Shown here: piece after piece, positions 25,854 to 34,691 of the stretch
Numbering within the stretch: position 1 is the stretch's first letter
Layout: each line of letters opens with the position of its first letter
DNA from: Chlamydiota bacterium
Lineage (GTDB): Bacteria > Chlamydiota > Chlamydiia > Chlamydiales > JABDDJ01
Length of the DNA: 41,001 bases
Direction of reading: 5' to 3'
Assembly (NCBI GenBank): GCA_013287645.1
Contig: JABDDJ010000021.1
Location: forward strand, 1-41,001
The notes under the pieces: generated by a model
What the model saw: the letters and a program-made list of their open reading frames with translations, nothing else
Told to the model about the DNA's origin: nothing
The model's database searches: none
Position numbers and translations under genes: made by a program

Positions 25854-26663
25854 ATGTCAGTTAATAATAATGTGGGTTTTTTTTACGAAGTTTATACACA
25901 TGAAAATCCATCGAAACCTGTGGGATTCCTCCTTGGAATTGTACATAATATCTCTCCAGAAAATAAACAGATACTCAATTTAAACGAAAGAATCGTAAAA
26001 GCCATACAAAATTCAAAAATTTATCTTCCTGAAACTATAATGTCGTTTAATCCTGATAAAATGAAAGAATTATCTGATACAGTGTCACTAATCATAACAA
26101 CAGAAATTGACGAATACATTAAAAAAAGCTATCCAATTGATCAACATAAATCAATGCATGAAAAATTCGATAAATTGCTTGATAATTTTGCTCAAATAAC
26201 AAATTCAACAATTAGTTTTGATCAAGCTTTAATCAATACTGCTTTTATTCTAAAAGCTAGCGATACCAATAAAGAAGTTCTCAACCTGGAAGATTGGGAA
26301 ATACAGAAAGATGCTGTATATGACATCGCATATAAAAAATTTAGTCAAAAAAACTTAATAAAACTTGGAGATAATGTTCTCGATCTTCAGATACACAAAG
26401 AAATGTCAGAGGCTTGGATCAAAGGTGATGAAGAAACAATTAAATATTTTCCTGATAATTCGTATTCTAGCAAACAAAAAATGGTAGTAAGAAATAGACG
26501 GATGACCGATTCTATTCGTACTGTGGCAAAACAGAAGCTACTTCCAGGTGAAACATTTTTTGCTTTTCCAGGTGTAATGCATCTGTATCCCTACAAGGGG
26601 GAAGAAGGTATTATTAAAAGATTGGAAAATGAGGGTTTTGTTGTAAAAAGGGTAAAACCTTAA
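25854..26663 (+). CDS. TraB/GumN-like protein
   Basis: 269 residues, no signal peptide. The N-terminal GFLLGIVHNIS corresponds to the family motif yLlGTiHv, and IYLPETIM to the conserved acidic position. The C-terminal FFAFPGVMHLYPYKGEEGIIKRLENEGFVV matches the GagHL..~Gvl.lLr..Gy.V ending. TraB/GumN proteins share the Tiki metalloprotease-like fold, in which the His and Glu of these motifs are proposed metal ligands; the enzymatic role of bacterial members is mostly unproved. ATG is preceded by GAGGGG. It converges on cfa with only three bases between stops, leaving no room for a separate terminator. Confidence 0.7.
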   Translation: MSVNNNVGFFYEVYTHENPSKPVGFLLGIVHNISPENKQILNLNERIVKAIQNSKIYLPETIMSFNPDKMKELSDTVSLIITTEIDEYIKKSYPIDQHKSMHEKFDKLLDNFAQITNSTISFDQALINTAFILKASDTNKEVLNLEDWEIQKDAVYDIAYKKFSQKNLIKLGDNVLDLQIHKEMSEAWIKGDEETIKYFPDNSYSSKQKMVVRNRRMTDSIRTVAKQKLLPGETFFAFPGVMHLYPYKGEEGIIKRLENEGFVVKRVKP

Positions 26664-26666
26664 AGA

Positions 26667-27791
26667 TTAATACCGAAACTTGTAGCCTCCGGGGATTCCT
26701 CTGGAAAATATGATCTGCCAAAGCTGCATTTTTCGAGAGCGGAATGCCCCTGCACAAGAGAGAAGGAAATAGTTCCACATGCGATGAAAGCGCTCATCAT
26801 ACTCATGCTTAAGTTCTGGACAGTGCATATTAAAATTATGGTGCCATGCCATCAAGGTTTTATCGTAGTCTGCACCAAAGTTATGCCAATCCTCCATCAC
26901 AAATAAATCATCGATCGCAGAATGAATTTGGCTAATTGAGGGTAGCATTCCATAAGGGAAAATGTACTTATTCATCCAAGGATCGCCATCATAACTGGTT
27001 TTCCTGCTTCCAATGGTATGAAGTAAGAAAATCCCCTCTTCCTTTAAACAGCGGCTTGCCACAGTCATGTAAGTGCGGTAGTTTTTATAACCAACATGCT
27101 CAAACATTCCAACGGATACAATACGGTCATACTCTCCTGTCAAATCTCTATAGTCTTGCAACATGATTTTGACTGGAAGACCCTGGCAACGCTCTTCCGC
27201 AAGCTTTTTCTGTTCTTTCGAGATGGTAATGCCCACTACTTCTACGCCATAGTTTTTGGCGGCAAACTTAGCTAGTCCACCCCATCCACAACCTATATCA
27301 AGCAGTTTCATTCCCGGTGTCAACTTAAGCTTCTTGCAAATGAGGTCCATTTTGTTCAGCTGGGCTTGATCGAGTGTAGTAGCATTATCCCAATAACCGC
27401 AGCTGTAGATCATCTCCTTGTCGAGCATTGCCTGAAATAGCTTATTTCCAAGATCATAGTGCTTTCTGGCCACTACTTTAGCTAGCCTTTTGGTTTGGTA
27501 ATTAAAAATTTTATGCATTAAGTATTTGAATATTAACCGCTTATTGGTTTTGACATACTTAGGGATATTCGCGTTAATTAGGCGGGCTATCATCTGATCT
27601 ATGCTTTCGCAATCCCACAGTCCATCCATGTAGGACTCGCCTAGTCCTAAATTTTGGTAATATAAAATCTGAGAATAGAAATGATCATCATGTACCTGTA
27701 TATCCCAGGGTCTAGTTCCATTGAGGATAATATCTGCATGAGCAAGGAGTTTAGTGACTTCTTCTTTTTCTTTGAATATTGTCTCTGCCAT
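26667..27791 (-). CDS. cfa: Cyclopropane-fatty-acyl-phospholipid synthase
   Basis: 374 residues. The SAM motif is LLDIGCGWGGLAKFAAKNYG, followed by VVGITISKEQ. The family signatures GMFEHVGYKNYRTYM and KYIFPYGMLPS correspond to E. coli Cfa GMFEHVGPKNYDTY and YIFPNGCLPS. The N-terminal 140 residues are the usual lipid-binding domain, and C-terminal FRSRKMQLWQIIFSRG is typical. The enzyme transfers a methylene group from SAM to unsaturated acyl chains of membrane phospholipids, usually in stress or stationary cells. GGGGAAC precedes the ATG. The two glycosyltransferase genes lie just upstream on the same strand with a 19-base gap. Confidence 0.95.
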   Translation of the reverse strand: MAETIFKEKEEVTKLLAHADIILNGTRPWDIQVHDDHFYSQILYYQNLGLGESYMDGLWDCESIDQMIARLINANIPKYVKTNKRLIFKYLMHKIFNYQTKRLAKVVARKHYDLGNKLFQAMLDKEMIYSCGYWDNATTLDQAQLNKMDLICKKLKLTPGMKLLDIGCGWGGLAKFAAKNYGVEVVGITISKEQKKLAEERCQGLPVKIMLQDYRDLTGEYDRIVSVGMFEHVGYKNYRTYMTVASRCLKEEGIFLLHTIGSRKTSYDGDPWMNKYIFPYGMLPSISQIHSAIDDLFVMEDWHNFGADYDKTLMAWHHNFNMHCPELKHEYDERFHRMWNYFLLSCAGAFRSRKMQLWQIIFSRGIPGGYKFRY

Positions 27792-27810
27792 ACGTTCCCC
27801 AAAAACTCTT

Positions 27811-28983
27811 TTAGTTTTTAAATACTAAAGAATTGATAATCGGGATACTCTTTTCAACGGCTTCTCTCAGATCTGAGGGTAAATTTTGTTTTGTTAATAA
27901 AAGTTGAGACGCCAAGAGAGCTTCTGTATAGTGCTTTGACAAATAGGCATCGATAGTAAACTCAAATAGAAGACCCCAATCATATATCCACTGCTCCACA
28001 AAAAGCATATCGACTGAACCAGTTATCATTAGGCCTTTCCTAGCTGTCTGATAGGCTAAATCGTAATTTTTATCTTCTTTATACACTTTTGAAAGGTGAT
28101 AGAGAGGCTCTATACGTGAAGGGTTATATTTAAAGGCTTTTTGATAGCTCTCTATAATTTGTGCCCTATCCTTTTTTAATGCTTCTTGGAGTAATCCCCT
28201 CTGAACCTTCGACCAATAGATCTCTTCTTTATATCCCCCCATTTTGATCCGCTGCTCATAGTATTTTAAGGCTTGTTCATAATCTTTTGCATCTCGATAA
28301 CTTTGCGCCAAATAGAAGACATACCGTGAGTTATTAGGCTCTTTTTTTAAAGCTTCTTCAAGTATTTGTGCATCCTTTATGAACTTTTGTGGATCTTTAC
28401 TCCGATTTCCATTGCCATGATACTGATAGGAGATTTCTGGTAGGAATAAACTACTTAATGATAGAGGGGAAAAGATAAATTCATGCAGTACCCCATACCA
28501 GTGCCAAGGAAGCTTGTTATTCACTAGCGCTATACGGCTATATATAGTGCCAGCATCTTTAATTTTAATTGTATAAGTATCTCTGTCTAGGATGGGCCAA
28601 GAATATTTTTGAGGCGTTTCTAAAGTATCGTCCGCATCCATAAATAGGAGATAGTCTGCCTTACCTTTTGCATAGTCCAGCGCTTCATTGCGATTATGGG
28701 CGAAGTTTACCCATGGGCGCTCACGAAGCTCTCCAGGTATGTCTTTCATAAAATCTTTGATGATTTTCTGAGTTCCATCTGTAGAGCCGGTATCTACAAT
28801 CACCCAATAATCGATAAGCGGCTTCACGCTAGCTAAGCAGCGGCAAATGACATGACTTTCATCTTTGACAATCATGTTAAGACAGACAGTTTTGCGACCT
28901 TCAGTAGCTGAGAGGGTCATATAAAATGCTATGAAAATGGTGCAAAGCACCATATATTTAAATTTTAATTTTAAAGAAGGCAT
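27811..28983 (-). CDS. GT2 glycosyltransferase with TPR-like C terminus, apparently exported
   Basis: 390 residues. A signal-like helix (MVLCTIFIAFYMTLSATEG) follows a short basic N terminus; translation could begin at 28983 or at the in-frame ATG at 28953. The catalytic domain carries CLNMIVKDES, IVDTGSTDGT and FMDADDTL, where DAD is the DXD motif for the metal and nucleotide-sugar. From about residue 200 come TPR-like helices (YVFYLAQSYRDAKDYEQALKYYEQ, IEPLYHLSKVYKEDKNYDLAY). This fits the GT2-TPR family. The signal peptide is unusual because sugar nucleotides are cytosolic. It overlaps the PLOD-like gene by 26 bases, so the two are coupled. Acceptor unknown. Confidence 0.85.
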   Translation of the reverse strand: MPSLKLKFKYMVLCTIFIAFYMTLSATEGRKTVCLNMIVKDESHVICRCLASVKPLIDYWVIVDTGSTDGTQKIIKDFMKDIPGELRERPWVNFAHNRNEALDYAKGKADYLLFMDADDTLETPQKYSWPILDRDTYTIKIKDAGTIYSRIALVNNKLPWHWYGVLHEFIFSPLSLSSLFLPEISYQYHGNGNRSKDPQKFIKDAQILEEALKKEPNNSRYVFYLAQSYRDAKDYEQALKYYEQRIKMGGYKEEIYWSKVQRGLLQEALKKDRAQIIESYQKAFKYNPSRIEPLYHLSKVYKEDKNYDLAYQTARKGLMITGSVDMLFVEQWIYDWGLLFEFTIDAYLSKHYTEALLASQLLLTKQNLPSDLREAVEKSIPIINSLVFKN

Positions 28984-29701
28984 CGAAAATCAGTTGGTAA
29001 AGAGGTCTACTCGTTCCATTTCCATGCACAATGCAAGGCTTAATATAGGTTTCGGTAAATGTGACCGTTCTGTTTCGTGTATCAATGATAACTTCATGAT
29101 TGCCCAATCCCATCATGGTTAAAAAGAGTTCTCCTTTATAGTCGAAAGTATACATTTTTTGTTTTTTGAAATAATGCTTGGTTAATTCTCCTTGATCATC
29201 TCCACTAGCTACAATGGGAGATACCTCTTTTAAAATCTGTTTGATATGTCCGGCATACCCAATGAATGCTCCGCTATTCAGATATCTTAATGAAGTTGGG
29301 CTTTGGGGAAACTTTGAGGCCAACTCACCATATGGCCAGCATGTTCTTTCTACAGCAATTACAAAATTACTGTTCATTTTTTTAAATTTTTTAAGGATCT
29401 GCTCTGGTGTTGATAAAAATAGGACATCGTAGGCATCGACAAACATCACGATATCTGTCTCTGGTATATCTTCGACATATCTTTTAATATGAATCAACTT
29501 CTCATTCAATCCTCGGAAGGGCATACCTAAACCTAGTACATCCATAGGTATGTTATAAACGAGACAAGAGCGTAGCAGTTGCACTAAACCCAATTTTCTG
29601 TCAGAAGCTACTGTGCAAAAATGGAGAGTTGGTTCGGTTTCAGCTTGCAGATAATTCTGAAAGAGTAAAATGCATAAAACTAGTGCAAGAACTTTTTTCA
29701 T
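28958..29701 (-). CDS. PLOD-type glycosyltransferase, apparently exported
   Basis: 247 residues. Signal peptide 1-20 (MKKVLALVLCILLFQNYLQA). The mature protein begins LHFCTVASDRK and carries IVMFVDAYDVLFL (DXD motif as DAYD), LRYLNSGAFIGYAG and ASGDDQGELTKHYF. These are the signatures of the glycosyltransferase domain of procollagen-lysine hydroxylases (PLOD), which glucosylates or galactosylates hydroxylysine in eukaryotes, with a related enzyme in Mimivirus. A hydroxylase domain is absent. Substrate is unknown; the collagen-like protein of this window is a candidate only. It is the first gene of a -strand group with GT2-TPR and cfa, and a hairpin covers its ribosome site. Confidence 0.85.
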   Translation of the reverse strand: MKKVLALVLCILLFQNYLQAETEPTLHFCTVASDRKLGLVQLLRSCLVYNIPMDVLGLGMPFRGLNEKLIHIKRYVEDIPETDIVMFVDAYDVLFLSTPEQILKKFKKMNSNFVIAVERTCWPYGELASKFPQSPTSLRYLNSGAFIGYAGHIKQILKEVSPIVASGDDQGELTKHYFKKQKMYTFDYKGELFLTMMGLGNHEVIIDTRNRTVTFTETYIKPCIVHGNGTSRPLYQLIFDAFFKIKI

Positions 29702-29708
29702 AACGATC

Positions 29709-29727
29709 CTCTAGAAAAATTCTAGAG
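29709..29727 (-). promoter_or_regulatory. Hairpin over the ribosome site of the PLOD-like gene
   Basis: CTCTAGAA and TTCTAGAG pair as an 8-bp stem with a 3-base loop, ending eight bases upstream of the ATG at 29701. In the minus-strand RNA the 3' stem includes part of AGAGG, the only Shine-Dalgarno candidate, so the hairpin could limit initiation. Confidence 0.35.
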
Positions 29728-29764
29728 AATCCTAGCATGACAATGTTTCTTTTGAAAAGCCCTT

Positions 29765-29840
29765 TTTAAACGCAAAGTCGCAAAGGCGCAAAGAAAATTT
29801 TTTCTTGTTTTCTTTGCGCCTTTGCGACTTTGCGTTTAAA
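29765..29840. repeat. Perfect intergenic palindrome, CGCAAAG type
   Basis: Two 33-base arms (29765-29797, 29808-29840) are perfect reverse complements around a 10-base loop. The arm is TTTAAACGCAAAG, TCGCAAAG, GCGCAAAG, then AAAA. It lies downstream of the 1125-codon gene (distal end of the nuo group) and upstream of the PLOD-like gene, both on the minus strand, so it may end the nuo transcript. Confidence 0.95.
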
Positions 29841-29875
29841 TTTTCTGTGGTGATTAATGCAACAAGGCTCTTTGA

Positions 29876-32800
29876 TCACATAACTCCACGCCAATCATTG
29901 AAATTTAGTTTCTGAATCCAAGGATGCGTAAATGCACTGGAGTCAATGCTTGCTCTCATTTCATCCAATTCCCAGGGAGAAAACAGATTTGAATACTCTA
30001 AATTAAGGAACAGTCTATTTTTGGATACAGTTGATTTATAGATGGTATATTGCGAATATTCCCTTGAACATTCTTTGATAGCAGTTTTCAGTTTTGTTTT
30101 TTCAAAGGGATTAAGCATATCCTTATTGTAGCTTTCAACTAGAACGTTAAGGATTCTTAGAGCTTCAATCACAATATATGGACTGCGGTCGGAATGCTCC
30201 ATACAGATGTTAAGAATTGCAAACTGATTCGCAATTGTGAGAGGAAGGGTATATAAACCATAAATGAGGTTAAATACTTTGGCATGAAAGATAATATAAT
30301 TTTCATCTGGAAGATTAAGATAGCGTTCTAAGAGTTGGATGACTCTCTTTGTTAATTTTGGGTCCAGTTCAACTGCAGGGTTCCCTGCATATTGTCTGCG
30401 CATTCGATTGACCTCAAAAAGAGACAGTCCAAAAACATCGATTTGAAACTTAGGAGCTGACCCAGTGTGTAAAGTATCTAATAAAAGTGTATTGACTTCG
30501 TGAAAATTATTGCGAATGGCGAGTAGCTTTGGATCAGTTTCTGCTGGATACAAGAAGCGGTAAAACCATTGCATCATCTTCTGATAGTAGCTTTCAGGAC
30601 AATATAGAGGATCAAACTGCTGTTTTACAAATAAATACATCTGATTATAAATACGTGTTATTTTTTTTAATTTTCCTTCGTCTGTATGCTTTATAAAAGG
30701 ACATGATGCCTTAATTAATAAAAGATAGAGGTCTGATAGAATTTGAGGATCGTGCGTGGCAGGAAAAGTATTGAAAAGAAGAGAATCTTTGGCAAGCAGA
30801 TTAAAAATCTCATTTTCTTCTTTCAGATAAGTAAGGGCTAGTTTCCAACAGTCAAGTTGTTCAGAGGGATTGTTTTTAAAGAACTTCTTTTCTTCGGCTG
30901 CTTTTAATAAATTCCAAAGTTCTTTTTTATCTTTTGGCTTTACATCATGAAATGAGTCTACGAGCAAAAATAACTCATGCAAAAATAGTGGAGATGGATT
31001 TGGAAAACGCAAAAACATGGCTAGGAATATGCCCAATTCACGCTGAAATTTTGTAATTCCCTTTATTGTCAAACAACTTTGAGCAATTTCTTTTATCTCT
31101 TTCTTCAGCTCTTTAGTTTTAGGTACTTCTACTTCTTGAATGCACCTAAGGCATGTTGGATATTCACTATAATTTTTAAAGAATTGAGCCAGATCTATCC
31201 ATAGCTTTTGATGATATTCGTTATCTTTGTGAGGCTTACATATCTGTTTGATATGAGAGAGTAGATAATCAAATTCTCTTTTATTACTGTGAAATGCTAC
31301 CCTGCAGCAGCGAAAGAGTGTCTCAAAAAGTCTATCATTAATCACTTTACCAGCTATACAATTACACATTAACCTTGCCCAAGCTAACGCTGGATGATTT
31401 AATTGACGATCTAAAAAGCGAATGATGAGTATATTAATAAAGTATAGATCATCATCAAAGTATGGCTCTTGGAGTTCTTCATAAAAATTTTTGATAGATT
31501 CCTCTAGAATCGAACAGGATTGGAGTTTTTCATAAAAAGCTTTGATAAATTCTTCTGGAATCAACCAGGAGTGGATTACAAGAAGTTGTTCTGCAGAACT
31601 TGAAGCTTCACACGTAACTATCTCATAAATAAAAGTGAAAATAAGCTGTTGCCATTTAAGTTTGTCAATCCAAGGAAAAAGGGCTTGAAAGACCTGAAAT
31701 TGAAGTGGAACGTTAAAGAGCTCCGTAACCTTTTCAGAAATAGATTCACAATGAGCTTGAATGCATTGTTTTATCAAGTCAGTCTCTTCGCTTTTTTTAC
31801 TTCTAGCGCAGGAAACATTCAAGAGTTTGGCTAAGAGTTCCCAATATTTTTCCTGAATTTTTACATGGCACTCAGTCGGCATGCCTATCTCTAAAATAAA
31901 TTTTAATAGAGGTACAATTTTTATAGATCCATTTGACTGAAACTTTACAGCTGTATTGACTAACGAACCAAGGACGGATAACTGTATTTCCTGTTTAGAA
32001 TGTATCCAAAGGGGCTGACAAAGAATGATAAGTAAATTAACTTGTTTATTCCACTCCAAAGGATTAGATTTTGTTTCAAAGGCCTTTTCTAGAATTTGCC
32101 AGTGAAGTTTAATAAACTTCTTTGATTTTTCATAGAAGGAATTACTTAATTTTATGGTGTCACATTTTTTCTTTTGAATTGCAGGTATGAATAGTTCGCG
32201 ATAAGTTTTTTCAAAATTGTCTATATTAACTAATGCATTCCACTCTTTATCTAATAGCTCAAAAGCTTCAGAAAATCTTTCTTCAGCAATTTTGTTTTGC
32301 AAAAGGATCATGTAATGTTGTGACGCTTTTTCTGCAGAAGATTGTAGACCTGTTTTGATAAAGTTTTCAATTTGTTCTATTGTCCATCCTTGTTCGCTAA
32401 GTCTGTATTCTTTATCTACCTCTTTTGTAAGTTCAGCAAACTCATTTTGAAGATCTTCGCAATTATTTTTTTGTAAAATATTTGCGCGAAGCACAAAAGA
32501 TGAAGAACCAGCTTGAGCCAACTGAGCAAGATAATTTTTGATACAGTGAATGACAGCTTTATTAAATGGATCTTGAAAACGTGAAACGATTAATTTATAA
32601 GCGTCTTCATAAAAACCGATCTTATTAAATAGGATTAGAATTTTTTCAAGGTGCCTATTCTCAGGTAAAAATTTTGTCTTTCTAAGACATCTTCGGATAG
32701 CTGCAGTAAAGTTTAACTGGGAATTGATATCTAGATTAAAAATAGCAGTAAATATTGAATTTAAGGTGTCCGCATTCTCGTGAGTAGCTTTTTTAGCAAA

Positions 32801-33253
32801 TCCATTCCATACTTTCAATGCTTGTAAAGTATTCAGAGGAAGTACAGTATTAATAATTTTACAACCGATACGCACACATTCTTTCGGGCTCAACTGATAA
32901 CTATTTTTATACCAAACTGCTTCTGCAAAAGATCTGAGAGCTGCATTTCGCGTTAAGAATAGTGGAGTTAAATACTTTTCAACTAAATCGGACTTTGAAG
33001 TTACTTTACTGAAATCAAATTGAACGTCAGAGGTTAATTCACTGATGTGTAAAGTGATATCCTCAATAAGATCATCTCTCTGATCTTGAGAAGAAACAGT
33101 GAAATAATCATTTATAAAATTTTCAATGAAATTTAAATCAGGATTTACTTTAGCTGGTATATTATCTGGAAACTGTAATGGAGCTATAGGGTTGGGGGTC
33201 ACTAATTGAGTATTTTCAACTCTATTTAACCCATAAGGATCTAAGGTAATCAT
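29876..33253 (-). CDS. Very large helical protein of unknown function
   Basis: 1125 residues, no signal peptide and no membrane segment. It begins MITLDPYGLNRVEN. The whole length is predicted helical by eye, with many short amphipathic helices rich in Leu, Phe and Lys. This is reminiscent of HEAT/TPR-type solenoids, but no regular repeat could be fixed. Several Cys-containing helices (LMCNCIAGK, LRCIQEVE) show no metal motif. I recognise no family. It starts 7 bases after nuoN ends, with no evident ribosome site, and so looks co-transcribed and possibly coupled to nuo. A role in complex I assembly or in host interaction are both possible and untested. Confidence 0.75.
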   Translation of the reverse strand: MITLDPYGLNRVENTQLVTPNPIAPLQFPDNIPAKVNPDLNFIENFINDYFTVSSQDQRDDLIEDITLHISELTSDVQFDFSKVTSKSDLVEKYLTPLFLTRNAALRSFAEAVWYKNSYQLSPKECVRIGCKIINTVLPLNTLQALKVWNGFAKKATHENADTLNSIFTAIFNLDINSQLNFTAAIRRCLRKTKFLPENRHLEKILILFNKIGFYEDAYKLIVSRFQDPFNKAVIHCIKNYLAQLAQAGSSSFVLRANILQKNNCEDLQNEFAELTKEVDKEYRLSEQGWTIEQIENFIKTGLQSSAEKASQHYMILLQNKIAEERFSEAFELLDKEWNALVNIDNFEKTYRELFIPAIQKKKCDTIKLSNSFYEKSKKFIKLHWQILEKAFETKSNPLEWNKQVNLLIILCQPLWIHSKQEIQLSVLGSLVNTAVKFQSNGSIKIVPLLKFILEIGMPTECHVKIQEKYWELLAKLLNVSCARSKKSEETDLIKQCIQAHCESISEKVTELFNVPLQFQVFQALFPWIDKLKWQQLIFTFIYEIVTCEASSSAEQLLVIHSWLIPEEFIKAFYEKLQSCSILEESIKNFYEELQEPYFDDDLYFINILIIRFLDRQLNHPALAWARLMCNCIAGKVINDRLFETLFRCCRVAFHSNKREFDYLLSHIKQICKPHKDNEYHQKLWIDLAQFFKNYSEYPTCLRCIQEVEVPKTKELKKEIKEIAQSCLTIKGITKFQRELGIFLAMFLRFPNPSPLFLHELFLLVDSFHDVKPKDKKELWNLLKAAEEKKFFKNNPSEQLDCWKLALTYLKEENEIFNLLAKDSLLFNTFPATHDPQILSDLYLLLIKASCPFIKHTDEGKLKKITRIYNQMYLFVKQQFDPLYCPESYYQKMMQWFYRFLYPAETDPKLLAIRNNFHEVNTLLLDTLHTGSAPKFQIDVFGLSLFEVNRMRRQYAGNPAVELDPKLTKRVIQLLERYLNLPDENYIIFHAKVFNLIYGLYTLPLTIANQFAILNICMEHSDRSPYIVIEALRILNVLVESYNKDMLNPFEKTKLKTAIKECSREYSQYTIYKSTVSKNRLFLNLEYSNLFSPWELDEMRASIDSSAFTHPWIQKLNFNDWRGVM

Positions 33254-33260
33254 TGTATTT

Positions 33261-34691
33261 TCAAAATAATAAATTAAGCAAAGGAGCAGGATAACAGGAT
33301 AGAATTAATATTGCAGCAAAAGAAATTACTCCTACGAGAGCAGCAGGTAATGAAAACTCGGCTGCTTTAGCTTCTAATGGATCTTGAGAGAACATGATTG
33401 CGATAATGCGTAGATAATAGTAAGCAGATAAAATGGTAGTCAGTAAGCCAATGATTACTAATGTATAGTACCCTGCCTGAAAAGCTACTTTAAAAATATA
33501 GAACTTGGCAAAGAACCCAGCAGTTGGGGGAATTCCAGCTAAAGTGAGAAGGCATATCGTAAAGAGCGCTGCGATAAAGGGCGAGCGCCGGAAAAGGCCT
33601 TGAAGATCTTTTAAGAACACTCCTTCATCTCGCGAATCCAGAAAGGCTAGCACCGCAAATGAGCCTAAGGTAGCTATGGAGTAGACGATTAAGTAAAATT
33701 CTAAGGCTGGGAGTGCCTGAGGGGTGCCAGCTGCCAGTGGAATAAGCAAAAATCCTGCGTGAGAGATGCCTGAATAGGCAAAGAATCTCCTCAGCTGTGT
33801 TTGGCGGATAGCGACAATATTTGCATAAATCAAAGTTGGAATAGCGAGTAAAGCTATTCCTTGATTCCATATAGGATCAAACTGAGGTATCGCATCCATA
33901 AATACGCGTACGAATGCTGCAAAGGCTCCCACTTTTGTTCCCACAGCCATAAACGCTGTTACAGGTGTCGGCGCCCCTTCGTAGACATCGGGAGCCCAGA
34001 CATGGAAAGGGACAATAGCGGCTTCAAAGGCTAACCCTAAAGTGACTAGAGCGATTCCGCTTAAGAAAAGCGCCTTACCTGATGTAGTTGTCAGCGATCG
34101 GTACCCATCAAGAAGTGCGTCAAAACGTGTTGTACCCACAGCTCCATAAATCAATGCTATCCCATAGATTAAGAAGCCGGCGGCCAAAGCTCCCATAAGA
34201 AAATATTTGAGAGCTGCCTCATAGGAAGGTTCCCACCTCTTCATATAACAGCTAAGGACATAAAGAGAGATAGAGAGAGTTTCTATGCCAAGGAAAAGAG
34301 TTAAAAAGTCGGCGGAGGCGCCAATTAAGATGAGGCCAAATAGCGCTGAGAGCAGCAGAAAATAGTATTCTCCATGACTGGCTTCGAACCGTTTAAAATA
34401 GGAGGTCGAAAGCAAAGTCGTTCCTAACCCGATACATAAAAAGAAAATGGTAAAGACCCGTGCGAGTGTATCAAAGCGAATCCAAGGTGTAAGAAGAGGA
34501 TTCTGAGAACTGGGAGCAAATATAGCTGCAACAAGCGCTCCTGCAATAAAGAGGAAAGCTAAAGGAAATGCCCATTGCTTCATTGATTTTTCGGCAAAGC
34601 TCTCAAGAAGAAGTAAAAGCAGAGATCCGCATAAAACAATCAACAAAGGGCTAAGAGCAGCAAAGTCATTTAGGGCCAGGCTTGTGCTCAT
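33261..34691 (-). CDS. nuoN: NADH-quinone oxidoreductase subunit N
   Basis: 476 residues from the ATG at 34691, whose ATGA overlaps the nuoM stop; upstream in-frame starts would lie deep in nuoM. About 14 membrane helices. The antiporter-like signatures AALKYFLMGALAAGFLIYGIALIYG, VPFHVWAPDVYEGAPTPVTAFMAVGTKVGAF and RFFAYSGISHAG contain the proton-channel Lys and His residues of NuoN. It is one of three Mrp-antiporter-like pumping subunits of complex I. Confidence 0.95.
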   Translation of the reverse strand: MSTSLALNDFAALSPLLIVLCGSLLLLLLESFAEKSMKQWAFPLAFLFIAGALVAAIFAPSSQNPLLTPWIRFDTLARVFTIFFLCIGLGTTLLSTSYFKRFEASHGEYYFLLLSALFGLILIGASADFLTLFLGIETLSISLYVLSCYMKRWEPSYEAALKYFLMGALAAGFLIYGIALIYGAVGTTRFDALLDGYRSLTTTSGKALFLSGIALVTLGLAFEAAIVPFHVWAPDVYEGAPTPVTAFMAVGTKVGAFAAFVRVFMDAIPQFDPIWNQGIALLAIPTLIYANIVAIRQTQLRRFFAYSGISHAGFLLIPLAAGTPQALPALEFYLIVYSIATLGSFAVLAFLDSRDEGVFLKDLQGLFRRSPFIAALFTICLLTLAGIPPTAGFFAKFYIFKVAFQAGYYTLVIIGLLTTILSAYYYLRIIAIMFSQDPLEAKAAEFSLPAALVGVISFAAILILSCYPAPLLNLLF

